Shown: positions 18,271-28,305, counted from the stretch's first letter. The stretch is 64,000 nt of DNA from Nitrospirillum viridazoti CBAmc (GCF_000730165.1 NZ_CP022110.1:937501-1001500); one strand, 5' to 3'. Notes: a model not told the origin generated them from the letters alone. A program made the numbers and translations.

Positions 18271-19908
18271 ATGACGCGCCCTTCCATCCGCTGGCGCCGC
18301 CCCTGGCGCGCCATCGGCCTGTTGGCGATGATCTGCCTGCCGGCCCCGGCCCTTGCCCAGGGTGTGTCCCCCACCGCCGCCGCGCTGACCCCGGCGCAGA
18401 TGGACGCCGCCTGGCGCCAGGGCTCCGCCAAGGCGGCGCATGAGCGCGAGGTTCTGCTGCGGAAGGTGGCGGCGGGCGACGCCGCCGGGCCCTTCCGCCC
18501 GGACTGGGAATCCCTGCGGACCTGGCGGGTACCGGAATGGTATGCGGATGCCAAGTTCGGCATCTTTATCCACTGGGGCGTCTATTCCGTGCCCGCCTTC
18601 GGCAGCGAATGGTATTCGCGCCGCATGTACATCCAGGGCAGCAAGGAATACCAGCATCACCTGGCCGTTTACGGCACCCCGGACAAGTTCGGCTACAAGG
18701 ATTTCATTCCCCTTTTCAAGGCGGAGAAGTACGACCCCCGCGCCTGGGCTGCCCTGTTCCGGGCATCCGGCGCCCGCTACGTGGTGCCGGTGGCGGAACA
18801 TCATGACGGCTTCGCCATGTACGCCACGCGCTTGTCCGACTGGTCGGCCCTGCGCATGGGCCCCAAGCGCGACCTCATCGGCGATCTGGTGCGGGCGGTG
18901 CGGGCGCAGGGCCTGCACCTGGGCCTGTCGTCCCACCGGGCGGAGCACGACTGGTTCTTCGGTGAGGGACGCAAGATCCCTTCCGACGTGAACGACCCGC
19001 GCTATGCCGACCTCTATGGCCCGGCGGAGGCGCGGCTGACGGCGGAGGACACGGGCGACACCCAGCTGACGGGTGACTTCACCTATGTCTCGCAGGCGTG
19101 GCTGGACGACTGGACGGCGCGCACGGCGGAGCTGGTGGAGGACTACCACCCCGACCTCATCTATTTCGACTGGTGGATCAGCCACCCGGCCTTCCGCGCC
19201 ACCCTGCCCAAGTTCCTGGCTTATTATTACAATACCCAAGGGCGGCGCGGCGCCTCGGCGGTGGTGAATTACAAGGAGGGGGCGCTGGCGGCGGGCAGCG
19301 GCGTCGCCGACGTGGAACGGGGTCTGATGCCGGACATCCAGCCCCGCGTCTGGCAGACCTGCACCTCGCTGGGCGACTACAGCTGGGGCTATATCGAGGG
19401 CGAGCAATACAAGTCGCCGGAGCGGATCATCCACCTGCTGGCCGACATCGTGTCCAAGAACGGCAACCTGCTGCTGAACATCGGTCCCCGCGCCGATGGC
19501 ACCATTCCGCAGGAGGCGCAGGACAGGCTGTTGGCCATAGGGGCCTGGCTGAAGACCAATGGCGAGGCGATCTACGGTACGCGGCCCTGGCGCCAGTTCG
19601 GTGAGGGGCCCGCCCGGATGGCCAGCGGCTCATTCAAGGAAGGGCAGACCGACAGGCCTTTCGGACCCGAGGACTTCCGCTTCACCACCAAGGGCGACAT
19701 CCTCTACGCCATCGAGCTGGGCTGGCCCGAAGGCGGGGAGGCCACCATCCACGCCCTGCCGGCGGGGGTGGCGGTGAAGGTCGTCACCCTGCTGGACGGC
19801 GGGGCCGGGCAGGCTCTGTCCTTCCATCAGGATGAGGATGGCTTGCACCTGGCGGTGCCGAAGCGGGCACCGGGTGACTACGCCTTCGTCTATCGCATCG
19901 AGCGCTAA
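18271..19908 (+). CDS. Secreted alpha-L-fucosidase, GH29 family
   Basis: I start the gene at the ATG at 18271 because an AGGAGGA ribosome binding site sits 10 nt upstream and the signal peptide begins there (hydrophobic core AIGLLAMICLPAPALA). The mature protein is a GH29 retaining fucosidase. It has KFGIFIHWGVYSVPAF near the start of the barrel, YVVPVAEHHDGFAMY, and the nucleophile Asp300 in DLIYFDWW. The stretch NGNLLLNIGPRADGTIP is also characteristic. A C-terminal beta domain completes it. It removes alpha-linked fucose from glycans in the periplasm or outside the cell. It lies just after pbpC but that spacing does not force a shared role. Earlier in-frame starts at 18208 and 18247 are less likely. 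Confidence 0.93.
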   Translation: MTRPSIRWRRPWRAIGLLAMICLPAPALAQGVSPTAAALTPAQMDAAWRQGSAKAAHEREVLLRKVAAGDAAGPFRPDWESLRTWRVPEWYADAKFGIFIHWGVYSVPAFGSEWYSRRMYIQGSKEYQHHLAVYGTPDKFGYKDFIPLFKAEKYDPRAWAALFRASGARYVVPVAEHHDGFAMYATRLSDWSALRMGPKRDLIGDLVRAVRAQGLHLGLSSHRAEHDWFFGEGRKIPSDVNDPRYADLYGPAEARLTAEDTGDTQLTGDFTYVSQAWLDDWTARTAELVEDYHPDLIYFDWWISHPAFRATLPKFLAYYYNTQGRRGASAVVNYKEGALAAGSGVADVERGLMPDIQPRVWQTCTSLGDYSWGYIEGEQYKSPERIIHLLADIVSKNGNLLLNIGPRADGTIPQEAQDRLLAIGAWLKTNGEAIYGTRPWRQFGEGPARMASGSFKEGQTDRPFGPEDFRFTTKGDILYAIELGWPEGGEATIHALPAGVAVKVVTLLDGGAGQALSFHQDEDGLHLAVPKRAPGDYAFVYRIER

Positions 19909-20013
19909 GTCGGGGCCTGGCCAAAGGGTGGCTCGTCGCAATTTTGTCATTATTATGCAATGTGGGCTAGGGCGAAGGGGCGGTGGCCACACCATTCGGA
20001 GGCGACCTATAAA

Positions 20014-21057
20014 ATGCCTGGAATAATCCAGGCGCGGCGCGGCCGCTTTACGAACAATATGCAAACAATAAAATTTGCTGATGATTGGCAGTGGCGTGGG
20101 CAGGCGGCTGGGATAGGACAAGGGGCGGATGCAAACCCGCCTCGCGTTACCATCTGCGCCATCGTCAAGAACGAAGGCGCCTTTCTGTTGGAATGGGTGG
20201 CGTACTATCGCCTGATGGGCATCGAGCGTTTCGTCATCTACAACAATGGCAGCACCGACGATACGCGTGCCGTGCTGGACCGCATCGCCGGCAGGGCGGG
20301 CATCACCGTCATTGACTGGCCGTCCGCGCCCAGCAGCGGTGCGCTGGCCTTCTTTGAGGCACGGGACCTGGTCCTGTCGCTTCCCGATCTGCGGGATTTC
20401 AACTGGTGGGGCGACATGATGGTGGGGCCGCAGTTGCGGGCCTACAATCATTTCGTGACCTACTACGCGGCGGAGACGGACTGGGCCCTGTTCATCGATG
20501 CCGATGAATTCGTCGTCAGCCGGGCGGGGCTACCCTTGCCGACGCTGGCGGCCTCATACGGCCGGGATCCAGCCGTGGGGGCGGTGGCGCTCAACTGGCG
20601 GTATTTCGGATCCAGCGGCCATCAGGAACCCGACGGGCGCCTGGTGATCGAGCGCTTCACCCGCTGCGCTCCGGCGACCTACCACGGCCATGTCCATATG
20701 AAGAGCCTGGTGCGAACCGCGGCGCTGGATCGCATGATCATCCATTCCGGCCGCCTGCGGGATGGTTTCCATTATGTCGACGATGGAGGGCAGCCGATCA
20801 CATTGCGCGACGACGGGTTCACCCCCGCCATTTCCCATGACCGGCTCTACATCCACCACTATTCCGTCAAGTCGCGGGCCGAGTTCGAGCGCAAGCGGGC
20901 GCGGGGACGCGCGCCGGTGGCCGATGGCCATCCGCACAAGCGGGAACAGTTGGATGACGAGTATTTTCGCCGCCAGGATCTGAACGACGAAGAGGACCGG
21001 ACGCTGTTGCACCACGCGCCGGCCGTGAGGGTGGAAATGGCGCGCCTCCTGGCCTGA
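20014..21057 (+). CDS. Glycosyltransferase family 2-like protein (Glyco_tranf_2_4 / GT92-like)
   Basis: The 347-residue product begins at the ATG at 20014, which has GGAGG 11 nt upstream; an in-frame ATG at 19960 lacks this. The N-terminal Rossmann-like half shows VTICAIVKNEGAFLLEWVAY and the YNNGSTDDT motif. The DxD metal/nucleotide site is DADE in ALFIDADEFVV. This pattern is typical of PF13704 proteins, which are often part of surface glycan or capsule synthesis. There is no membrane segment. It stands alone between the fucosidase and a convergent aldo/keto reductase, so the acceptor is unknown. The region upstream is AT-richer, consistent with its own promoter. Confidence 0.85.
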   Translation: MPGIIQARRGRFTNNMQTIKFADDWQWRGQAAGIGQGADANPPRVTICAIVKNEGAFLLEWVAYYRLMGIERFVIYNNGSTDDTRAVLDRIAGRAGITVIDWPSAPSSGALAFFEARDLVLSLPDLRDFNWWGDMMVGPQLRAYNHFVTYYAAETDWALFIDADEFVVSRAGLPLPTLAASYGRDPAVGAVALNWRYFGSSGHQEPDGRLVIERFTRCAPATYHGHVHMKSLVRTAALDRMIIHSGRLRDGFHYVDDGGQPITLRDDGFTPAISHDRLYIHHYSVKSRAEFERKRARGRAPVADGHPHKREQLDDEYFRRQDLNDEEDRTLLHHAPAVRVEMARLLA

Positions 21058-21149
21058 CCCCGCGGGTCCGACATGGCGCCCCTTTCAGACAAAATATCCC
21101 TGAGGCATGCAAGAACACCCCCCGCCACCTGGGGTAGCTTTCCCTTGCG

Positions 21150-21185
21150 GCGACGGGATGTCCCCCACTCCCCATCACCCGTCGC
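21150..21185 (+). terminator. Candidate terminator after the glycosyltransferase gene
   Basis: An 8-bp perfect inverted repeat GCGACGGG / CCCGTCGC with a 20-nt loop is followed by TTTCC. The long loop makes it a weaker candidate than the hairpin at 21238. Confidence 0.35.
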
Positions 21186-21237
21186 TTTCCTCCCCATGGG
21201 CGGTACCTGCGGCCCCCCGCCCGCACCGCCATACTGG

Positions 21238-21267
21238 ATGCCCGCGCCCCGTCCGAGGCGCGGGCAT
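21238..21267. terminator. Strong terminator between convergent genes
   Basis: An 11-bp perfect stem (ATGCCCGCGCC / GGCGCGGGCAT) with an 8-nt loop is followed by TTCTTTGTT on the plus strand. It lies between the glycosyltransferase and the convergent aldo/keto reductase gene and probably stops transcription from the plus side. Confidence 0.85.
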
Positions 21268-21279
21268 TTCTTTGTTCGC

Positions 21280-22323
21280 TCACTCCGGCGTGCTGGCGTC
21301 GGAGGAGCGCTGCCAGATGTTCAGGCCGGTGTCGACGGCGTGGGCGTCGATTTCTGCCAGTTCCGCGTCCGTGAACGCCAGGTTGTTCAGGGCGTCCAGG
21401 CTGTCGTCCAATTGGGCCACGGTCCGGGCACCGATGAGGGCGGAGGTGACACGGGCGTCGCGCAACACCCAGGCGATCGCCATCTGGGCCAGCGTCTGGC
21501 CCCGCCGCTCGGCGATGGCGTTCAGGGCACGCACATGGTCCAGCGCCTCGGGCGTCAGCAGATCTTCCTTGAACGACCCGCCCTTGGCGGCGCGGGCGTC
21601 GGCCGGCACGCCGTTCAGGTACTTTTTGGACAGGAGACCCTGCGCCAGCGGGGAGAAGGCGATGCAGCCGATGCCGCTGCCCTCCAGCGTCTCCAACAGG
21701 CCGCCCTCGATCCAGCGGTTCAGCATGGAATAGCTGGGCTGATGGATCAGGCAGGGCGCGCCCATCTCCTTCAGCAGGGCGGCGGCCTTGGCCGTCATAT
21801 CGGCTGAATAGGAGGAGATGCCGACGTACAGCGCCTTGCCCTGGCGCACCACCTGGGCCAGCGCGCCCATGGTCTCTTCCAGCGGCGTGGTCGGATCCAC
21901 GCGGTGGGAATAGAAGATGTCGACATAGTCCAGGCCCATACGGCGCAGGCTCTGGTCCAGGCTGGCGATCAGATACTTGCGCGATCCGCCGATGCCGTAG
22001 GGGCCGGGCCACATGTCGTAGCCGGCCTTGGTGGAGATGATCATCTCATCCCGGTAGGGCTTGAAGTCCCCGGCCATGACGCGGCCGAAATTCTCCTCGG
22101 CGGAGCCATAGGGCGGGCCGTAGTTGTTGGCCAGGTCGAAGTGGGTGACGCCGCGGTCGAAGGCGCGGCGCAGGATGGCGCGGCCAGTCTCGAAAACGTC
22201 GGCGCCGCCGAAATTATGCCACAGGCCCAGCGAGATGGCGGGCAGGTCCAGGCCGCTGCGTCCGCAGCGGCGGTAGGGCATGGTCTCGTAACGGTCGTCG
22301 GCGGCGCGGTAAAGGGACTGCAT
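21280..22323 (-). CDS. Aldo/keto reductase, YghZ / L-glyceraldehyde-3-phosphate reductase type
   Basis: The 347-residue product starts at the ATG at 22323, with CAGGAG 9 nt upstream. The length and opening (YRRCGRSGLDLPAISLGLW) match the YghZ branch of the aldo/keto reductases. The catalytic tetrad region is visible: Asp in FDLANNYG, Tyr in the same stretch, Lys in ISTKAGYDMW and His in IFYSHRVD. The NADPH-binding C-terminus includes IGARTVAQLDDSL. The family reduces toxic aldehydes such as methylglyoxal and L-glyceraldehyde 3-phosphate in the cytoplasm. It stands alone. Confidence 0.93.
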   Translation of the reverse strand: MQSLYRAADDRYETMPYRRCGRSGLDLPAISLGLWHNFGGADVFETGRAILRRAFDRGVTHFDLANNYGPPYGSAEENFGRVMAGDFKPYRDEMIISTKAGYDMWPGPYGIGGSRKYLIASLDQSLRRMGLDYVDIFYSHRVDPTTPLEETMGALAQVVRQGKALYVGISSYSADMTAKAAALLKEMGAPCLIHQPSYSMLNRWIEGGLLETLEGSGIGCIAFSPLAQGLLSKKYLNGVPADARAAKGGSFKEDLLTPEALDHVRALNAIAERRGQTLAQMAIAWVLRDARVTSALIGARTVAQLDDSLDALNNLAFTDAELAEIDAHAVDTGLNIWQRSSDASTPE

Positions 22324-22475
22324 TCCTATGGGCTCCTGCAAAGGGGCGGTAACCGGTGGCACCATACGGGTATCGCCGGCGCCCTCCAAGGCGGGAGTTG
22401 GTTAAGGCCACTTGGCCGCAAGCGAAGACGGAAAACCTGGGCCGCGACCGCGGCCACGCGGCGATTGAAGGTGGA

Positions 22476-24164
22476 CTAAGCCGCCTTCACCCCGCTTATG
22501 AAACTGGCGATTTCACGGTTCAGGGTTTCCGCCCGGCGAGATAGCTGGCCGGAGGCGTCGACGATCTGGCCGGCGGCGTCACCAGTGGTGATGGCGGCGT
22601 GGTTGACGTCGGTGATGGTGGTGGAGACGTCGCCCACGCCACGCGCCGCTTCGTTGACATTGCGGGCGATTTCGCTGGTGGCGGCGGTCTGTTCCTCCAC
22701 GGCGGAGGCGATGACCACGGCGATTTCCGACAATTGGGCGATGGTGCCGTTGATGTGGTCAATAGCGCCCACGGTGCGACCGGTCAGGGCCTGAATCTCG
22801 CCAATCTGGCTGGCGATCTCATCCGTGGCCCGGGATGTTTGCGTCGCCAGCGACTTCACCTCGTTGGCGACGATGACGAAGCCCCGGCCGGCGTCGCCGG
22901 CGCGGGCTGCCTCGATGGTGGCGTTCAGCGCCAGCAGGTTGGTCTGGGCCGCGATGCCTGCGATCAGCTGCGCGATGCCCCCGATGCGCTGGGTGGCGCC
23001 GGCCAGTTGGGCCACGGTGGTGCGCGTATCCTCCGCGTCCACCTGCGCCTTGTCGGCGATGTCGCGGGAATGGCTGACCTGCTGCGCGATCTCCTTCACC
23101 GACAGGGCCAGCTCCTCCGTCGCGGCGGCCACCGTCTGCACGTTCAGGGCCGCCTGGTGCGAGGCGTTGGCCACGGCGCCGGAGCGCTGGTTGGTCTGGT
23201 TGGCCAAGCCGGCCATGGAGGTGGCCGTCGCCTCCATCTCCGTCGCGGCGCTGGCCAGCATGTGCACCAGGTCGGCCGACCGCGCCTCGAAATGGGCGAC
23301 CAGGCCCTCCAGCGCTTCGGCCCGGCGGGCTTTGGCCTGCTGCTCGGCGGCCTGGGCGGCGCGCAGGCGGTCGGCTTCCCGCGCGTTGTTGCGGAACACC
23401 AGCGCGGCGCGACCGATGTCGCCGATCTCATCCCCCCGGTCGGCACAGGGCACATCGGCCTCCAGCTTGCCGTCGGCCAGCGCGCGCAGGCTGCCCACCA
23501 CCAGCGTGATGGGACGCAGCAGGCCGTGGCGGGCCACCAGCAAGCCCACCACCAGGCCGGCGGTGATGCCCACTGCCGCGAACAGCATCATCAGGCGGGT
23601 GGCCATGCGGGCCGCGCGCTGGGCCCGCTCGTTCACGGCGACGGAGCGCTGCTCCAGCGTGTCCACCAACGCTTTCATCTTGTCCTGCAAGGCGGCGACA
23701 TGGGCGCGCGAGTCGTGGATGGCGTCCACCAGGCCGGCGCGGGAGTCACCGCCACGGTCGCGGGCTTGGCGCACCTTGTCGAACAGCGCCGCCATCACTG
23801 GGGTGTAGTCGGCATAGGCCGCGCGCACTGCGTCCAACTGTGGCCGCTCATCCGGGGTCACCAGCTTTTCCAGGGCGTCCAGCCGGCCCAACAGGGTGGT
23901 CGTGGCCACGTCCTTGGCCTTGGCCGCGTCGTCCCATTCCTCAGGCAGGGCCAGCACCCGATATTCCAGCCGGTTGACGGTCGACAGCTCCCGGCTCATG
24001 CGGGCGCCCAGGGTGGCGGCGTTGCCGGCGGCCTGAATCTCGGTGGCGTTGTCCGCCATGGTGCGCAGCCCGATCAGCCCGGCGGCGGCGATGCCGCCGG
24101 CAGCCAGGGCCATGGCTGCGACGATAATGACGATCTTCCACAGGATTCGGATGTTGGAAAACAT
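22476..24164 (-). CDS. Methyl-accepting chemotaxis protein
   Basis: I use the ATG at 24164, which has GGAGG 7 nt upstream; a TTG 21 nt earlier is the only alternative. The 562-residue protein has an N-terminal membrane span (about 5-28), a periplasmic four-helix-type sensor (about 30-185), a second span (about 190-213), a HAMP domain and a long coiled-coil signalling domain. The conserved hairpin tip reads [20 protein letters not shown]. No CheR-binding pentapeptide is visible at the C-terminus. It is divergent from the giant LamG protein gene and has a second chemoreceptor on the far side of that gene. The ligand is unknown. Confidence 0.93.
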   Translation of the reverse strand: MFSNIRILWKIVIIVAAMALAAGGIAAAGLIGLRTMADNATEIQAAGNAATLGARMSRELSTVNRLEYRVLALPEEWDDAAKAKDVATTTLLGRLDALEKLVTPDERPQLDAVRAAYADYTPVMAALFDKVRQARDRGGDSRAGLVDAIHDSRAHVAALQDKMKALVDTLEQRSVAVNERAQRAARMATRLMMLFAAVGITAGLVVGLLVARHGLLRPITLVVGSLRALADGKLEADVPCADRGDEIGDIGRAALVFRNNAREADRLRAAQAAEQQAKARRAEALEGLVAHFEARSADLVHMLASAATEMEATATSMAGLANQTNQRSGAVANASHQAALNVQTVAAATEELALSVKEIAQQVSHSRDIADKAQVDAEDTRTTVAQLAGATQRIGGIAQLIAGIAAQTNLLALNATIEAARAGDAGRGFVIVANEVKSLATQTSRATDEIASQIGEIQALTGRTVGAIDHINGTIAQLSEIAVVIASAVEEQTAATSEIARNVNEAARGVGDVSTTITDVNHAAITTGDAAGQIVDASGQLSRRAETLNREIASFISGVKAA

Positions 24165-24477
24165 CAAGGGCCTCCGGGCGGTCAAGATGATGCAAAGTAT
24201 TGGAAGGTGGCCTTAAGCTTTGATTAATTAACGTATTAATGTTTCCCGTTTGCGGTGGCGCGCCACTGTTTCTTCCTGATTACCCCGACAGGCGAATCTT
24301 TTTCTTGGAAAGCTATGCAGGGTACCGGGACCGGAGACGACTCCCAACTTCCCTTTGATGAGTCGGCCTACTGTGGTCCGAAATCGATAATTGCCACCGG
24401 TGTCAATTATGACTTAGCCTTCCTTTAGACCAGAAGAAGCCGGCGCCCTGACGCGACCGGGACCCAGGGGAGGGATC
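24165..24477. other. 313-nt divergent regulatory region (chemoreceptor / LamG protein)
   Basis: No gene is seen here. The region is AT-richer than average next to the chemoreceptor start. It holds a nested inverted repeat at 24328-24379: outer arms GGACC / GGTCC and inner arms CGACTC / GAGTCG. A long palindrome at 24387-24410 is listed separately. A GGGAGGGATC ribosome binding site precedes the LamG gene. Confidence 0.55.
24387..24410. promoter_or_regulatory. 24-bp palindrome, candidate LacI-family operator
   Basis: Two 12-nt half sites meet at a central C-G step. The outer arms ATAATTG / CAATTAT match perfectly, the inner arms CACC / GGTG match perfectly, and only one pair is mismatched. 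A central CCGG with TTG..CAA flanks is the usual shape of LacI/PurR-type operators. It lies 68 nt upstream of the LamG protein start, so a sugar-responsive repressor encoded elsewhere may control that gene. No LacI gene is in the window. Confidence 0.6.
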
Positions 24478-27400
24478 ATGTCCGGGATGACCAAGGCCGG
24501 CCGGGCGCTGGCCGCGTGCCTGCTGTCGGCCACCATCTTGCCGCCGTCGGCGGGGGCGGCCGCCGAGGCCGGTGGCCTGCTGTTCCGCGTGTCGGCGGAT
24601 AGGGATTTCGTCGCTGACGTGGCTGGCGGGCAGGCGGTGCCCAACTTCCAGGACAAGGTGCGGATCGTGCCGACGGGCGTGTCCGGCGGCGCCATCGAAT
24701 GGCAGGACGACGGGGTGCTGGCCTGGGACGCGCCAGGCAATATCTATGCGCAGCGGGGTACGCTCTCCTTCTTCTGGCGGTCACGCTATCCCGTGGGCGT
24801 GGCGCCTTTCGTCCTCTTTCGCGTGGGCTTTTCCGACCACACCAGCTGGGATATGGCGTGGCTGCGCATCGACTGGAACGGCCACGGCTTCGACGCCTTC
24901 GTCACCGACGCCAACCTGGTGCGCACCCGCGTCTCCTTCAAACTGGACGCGCCGCCGGCGCCTGACGCCTGGACCCACATCGCCTTCGCCTGGGATGAGA
25001 CGGCGGGCGTGCGCCTGTATCTGAATGGCAAGGAGGTGGCGCGCCAGGCCGCCAAGGGCGATTACGACGTGGGGTTGGACCAGTTCGGCCTGGCCGGCCG
25101 TACCATCTCCCCCCATCAGGTGCAGAGCCGCTACAGCTTCATGCGCGGCGGCGACTTCGACGAGATTCGCGTCTACGACCACATGCTGGCGCCGGCCGAC
25201 ATGGCGGCGTTGGCGCGCAACGAGATGCCGGGCGCGGCACCCGGCACTGGGCCCGACGCGGCCACGCGCCGAGCCTGGCTGCGCCGCTACGGCTGGGAGG
25301 ACAAGGCACCACCCGCGCTGGCGGCGCCGGTGACAGCCATCCGCAAGGTCGAGTTCGCTGACGCCAAGGACAAGAAGGAATGGATGTGGAAGGCCACCGA
25401 CGGCATCAGTGAGACGACCTGGCCGGGTGTCTACAACCGGTCCCGCCTGCCCGGCCGCAATGACTATTTCACCCTGCCGGACTGGAACACCTATGTGGAG
25501 GGTGGGCAGGCGCTGGACCTGGCGCTCCCCGATGAGCCTTTCAACCGCGTGGAGATAAGGGGGGCCGCGTACGGCGGCCTGGACTACGCCGGCGCGGACG
25601 GCGCGTTCAAGCCGCTGGCCAAGCGCCGCCAGGGGCCGGTGCGTACGGTGGACCAGTTCGACACCCGGCGGGGCGGGCGCCTGCGCTTCACCAACGTTGC
25701 CCAGGAAACCCCCATCCAGGAGATCTGGGCCTACAACGTGACCGAGGGGGTGGAACCGCAGGGCACGGTGAAGCTGAGCTACACCATTCGCAGCGACGCC
25801 GCCCCCGATTACGACAATCTGGCGGCCTTGCGCGGCTACATCGCTGGGCGCTATCCAACCAATGAACGCAGCACGGTCGTAGCCCTGCCCAACGAGGCGC
25901 CGATGCGCAAGCGAACCGCCGACACGGCGCCAACCCTGCCCATCGTGCATGTCCTCATCCCTTCGGGCTTTGGTGATCCGCCGGTGGCGCAGCCGCTGAT
26001 GCGCGCTTGGGCCTATGGCTGGGAGAATATGCACGACGGCCTGGACGGCATCGCCATCGACCTGCCGGCGCTGAGCGTCACCCCGGGCAAGGACGGGCTG
26101 ATCCCGCTGAACATCCAGATCAAGGACCCTATCTGGCCGGACCGCGACTTGATCGATGTGTCGGTCTCGGTCAAGCCGGGACAGGCGCGCACCCTGTGGC
26201 TGGACACGCGCGATCGCATCCTGACCAACGACAGCCTTTACCTGACCGTCGCCTCTGCCGCCCCCGACTTCACCGCCCGCAGCCTGGACGGCGCCCGCAT
26301 TCGCCTAGTGTTCAAGGATCGGGAGCAGGCGAAGGTGGAGCATATCGCCGACCGCCTGAACCAGGTGAAGGACAACTGGGGCTTCCTGGTGGAGGAGCAC
26401 ACCACCTCCAAGCGCCAGCGCCTGTACCGCCGCCTCTTCGGTGATGTCAGCGACCTGCTGCGCGTGGATCCGGACAACCTGCTGGGCCGCTATTACTGGG
26501 CGGACATGAGCTATGGCGCGCAGGGCTGGCCCGCCTTCACCCAGCCGCAGGCACCGGCCGGTGTGCCCCTATGGGCCTTCCGCCAGGTGGAGGACATGAA
26601 GTTGATCCGCCGTTTCGTCGACTGGTGGATCGATGAGCGCCAGGTGCCCTACGGCGATTTCGGCGGCGGCATCTCCGACGACACCGACCTGACGGAGCAG
26701 TGGCCCGGCCTGGCCCTGATGGGGGTGGAGCCGGACAAGATCAACGCCTCCCTGCGCGCCCTGATCGACGCGCAGTACCGCAATGGCATGATCACCAATG
26801 GCCTGGGCACCATCGCCACCGACGAGCTGCATTCCTATGAGGAAGGCATCAACAGCAACAGCGAGGCGCTATACCTGAACTGGGGCGAGCCGCGCACGGT
26901 GGAGCGGCTGATGGTCACCACCAAGGCGCTGGCGGAGCGCATCATCCTGCCCAACCCCAATGGTCACATGCACTTCGCCACCAACTGGTTCAGCGGCACC
27001 CTGGCTTACCGTGAGGGGCCGTGGGAGTGGCAGAAGCCTCATTCCTTCATGATCACCCACCCCGCCATCCTCATGGGCGTCTACAACGCCAACCCCAAGG
27101 CCCGCGCCCTGGTCCAGGGCCTGGCCGACGGTTACCTGGCCCATGGCAAGCCGGGCGGGAAGGACGGTACCCTGTCCTTTCCCGCCGAGATCAACTGGCG
27201 CACGGACGCGGAACGGGATGGGGACCTCGCCAAGGCGGTGGGGGAGGTGGGGGCGATGCAGGCCTTCTGGGCCAGCTACCGCTGGACCGGCGACGCCAAG
27301 TACCTGGGGCCCATCCTGTCGCGCGTGGCACAGGCGGGTCCCCGCGCCATTGATGAGCTGAACGAGAACGCCATCGACGTGCTGGGCCGCCGTGACGACT

Positions 27401-28305
27401 GGGGGCGGGCCATGACCGCCCAGGCCGACAGGGCCGGTCCCGTGGCACTCAGGGGCGACAGCGGGTTCGCGCCCTACATTGCCTGGCAGATGACGGGTGA
27501 CAAGCGCTGGCTGGAGGAGTTGCACGCCGCCGCCATCCAGTCCAAGTCGCAGACGATGTACATGAACACCGAAGGGCACTGGTGGTCCGACCGGGTGGAC
27601 CTGCCCAACGACGTCCTGCAGCGGGAGCGCCTGGGCGGCGTGGCGCTGCGTCGCAACTATCTCTACCCCGGCCACACCGTCAGCTGGCGCTTCGCCGAAC
27701 CGGACGGGGCGGAGCAGGTGGCCATCCTATTGCCCGGCGCCACGCGCGACCATTTCAAGGTGGTGGCCTACAACCTGTCCGACCGGCCGCAGGCGGCGCG
27801 CATGACCACCTGGAACGTCACCGCCGGCCATTGGGGCATGGCCAGCGGTACCGCGACGGAGGGCGGCGATTCCATCGCCGGCGCCGCTGCGGCCAAATCC
27901 GTGGACCTGGAACGCAGCGCCGGCGTGGACGTGGTGTTCCAACCGCACCAGACCACGGTGCTGGAGTTCACGCTGGACCAGGCGACCACGCCGGTGGAAA
28001 GCCGGGCGGACCTGGGCATCGGCCGTGACGACGTGCGGGTGGAAAAGGGCGTGCTTCATGCCATCGTGCACAGCCTGGGCGGGATGGACGCACCGGCCGG
28101 CACCCTGTCGCTGGTGGACGCCTCCGGCGCGGTGGTGGCTACGGCCCCCGTGCCGGCGCTGGCAGCACCGGTGGACCTGATACCCCGCACGGCGGAGGTG
28201 ACGCTGCCCTTGCCCAAGGGCTTCAAGGCGCAGGGTGCCACCGTTCGGGTGGGGCTGGACCAGCCGGAACTGACACTGGCCAACAACGTGGTGCCGCTGC
28301 CCTGA
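24478..28305 (+). CDS. Giant secreted protein with LamG-like domain and alpha/alpha-toroid-like region, function unknown
   Basis: The 1275-residue product has a signal peptide (AACLLSATILPPSAGAAA). Residues about 35-250 look like a LamG/concanavalin-type sandwich: AWTHIAFAWDETAGVRLYLNG and FDEIRVYDHMLAPADMAAL are typical of the jelly-roll glycan-binding fold. A beta-rich middle follows (about 290-600). A helical region at about 610-1060 is rich in Trp/Tyr/Asp/Glu and includes DFGGGISDDTDLTEQWPGL and DELHSYEEGINSNSEALYL. It resembles the toroid folds of polysaccharide lyases and some glycosidases. The C-terminus (about 1165-1270) looks like a CARDB/Ig-like domain. I cannot assign a catalytic family. 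The fold order, secretion, flanking chemoreceptors and LacI-type palindrome suggest a glycan-active enzyme. Confidence 0.8.
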   Translation: MSGMTKAGRALAACLLSATILPPSAGAAAEAGGLLFRVSADRDFVADVAGGQAVPNFQDKVRIVPTGVSGGAIEWQDDGVLAWDAPGNIYAQRGTLSFFWRSRYPVGVAPFVLFRVGFSDHTSWDMAWLRIDWNGHGFDAFVTDANLVRTRVSFKLDAPPAPDAWTHIAFAWDETAGVRLYLNGKEVARQAAKGDYDVGLDQFGLAGRTISPHQVQSRYSFMRGGDFDEIRVYDHMLAPADMAALARNEMPGAAPGTGPDAATRRAWLRRYGWEDKAPPALAAPVTAIRKVEFADAKDKKEWMWKATDGISETTWPGVYNRSRLPGRNDYFTLPDWNTYVEGGQALDLALPDEPFNRVEIRGAAYGGLDYAGADGAFKPLAKRRQGPVRTVDQFDTRRGGRLRFTNVAQETPIQEIWAYNVTEGVEPQGTVKLSYTIRSDAAPDYDNLAALRGYIAGRYPTNERSTVVALPNEAPMRKRTADTAPTLPIVHVLIPSGFGDPPVAQPLMRAWAYGWENMHDGLDGIAIDLPALSVTPGKDGLIPLNIQIKDPIWPDRDLIDVSVSVKPGQARTLWLDTRDRILTNDSLYLTVASAAPDFTARSLDGARIRLVFKDREQAKVEHIADRLNQVKDNWGFLVEEHTTSKRQRLYRRLFGDVSDLLRVDPDNLLGRYYWADMSYGAQGWPAFTQPQAPAGVPLWAFRQVEDMKLIRRFVDWWIDERQVPYGDFGGGISDDTDLTEQWPGLALMGVEPDKINASLRALIDAQYRNGMITNGLGTIATDELHSYEEGINSNSEALYLNWGEPRTVERLMVTTKALAERIILPNPNGHMHFATNWFSGTLAYREGPWEWQKPHSFMITHPAILMGVYNANPKARALVQGLADGYLAHGKPGGKDGTLSFPAEINWRTDAERDGDLAKAVGEVGAMQAFWASYRWTGDAKYLGPILSRVAQAGPRAIDELNENAIDVLGRRDDWGRAMTAQADRAGPVALRGDSGFAPYIAWQMTGDKRWLEELHAAAIQSKSQTMYMNTEGHWWSDRVDLPNDVLQRERLGGVALRRNYLYPGHTVSWRFAEPDGAEQVAILLPGATRDHFKVVAYNLSDRPQAARMTTWNVTAGHWGMASGTATEGGDSIAGAAAAKSVDLERSAGVDVVFQPHQTTVLEFTLDQATTPVESRADLGIGRDDVRVEKGVLHAIVHSLGGMDAPAGTLSLVDASGAVVATAPVPALAAPVDLIPRTAEVTLPLPKGFKAQGATVRVGLDQPELTLANNVVPLP

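Noticed and set aside
16645-19434. A 929-codon open frame antisense to pbpC and the fucosidase
   Set aside because: It crosses two well-supported genes on the other strand and shows no recognisable family.
24310-24380. Possible c-di-GMP (GEMM) riboswitch before the LamG gene
   Set aside because: The hairpins and conserved loop sequences of that class do not match; only simple nested repeats are seen.
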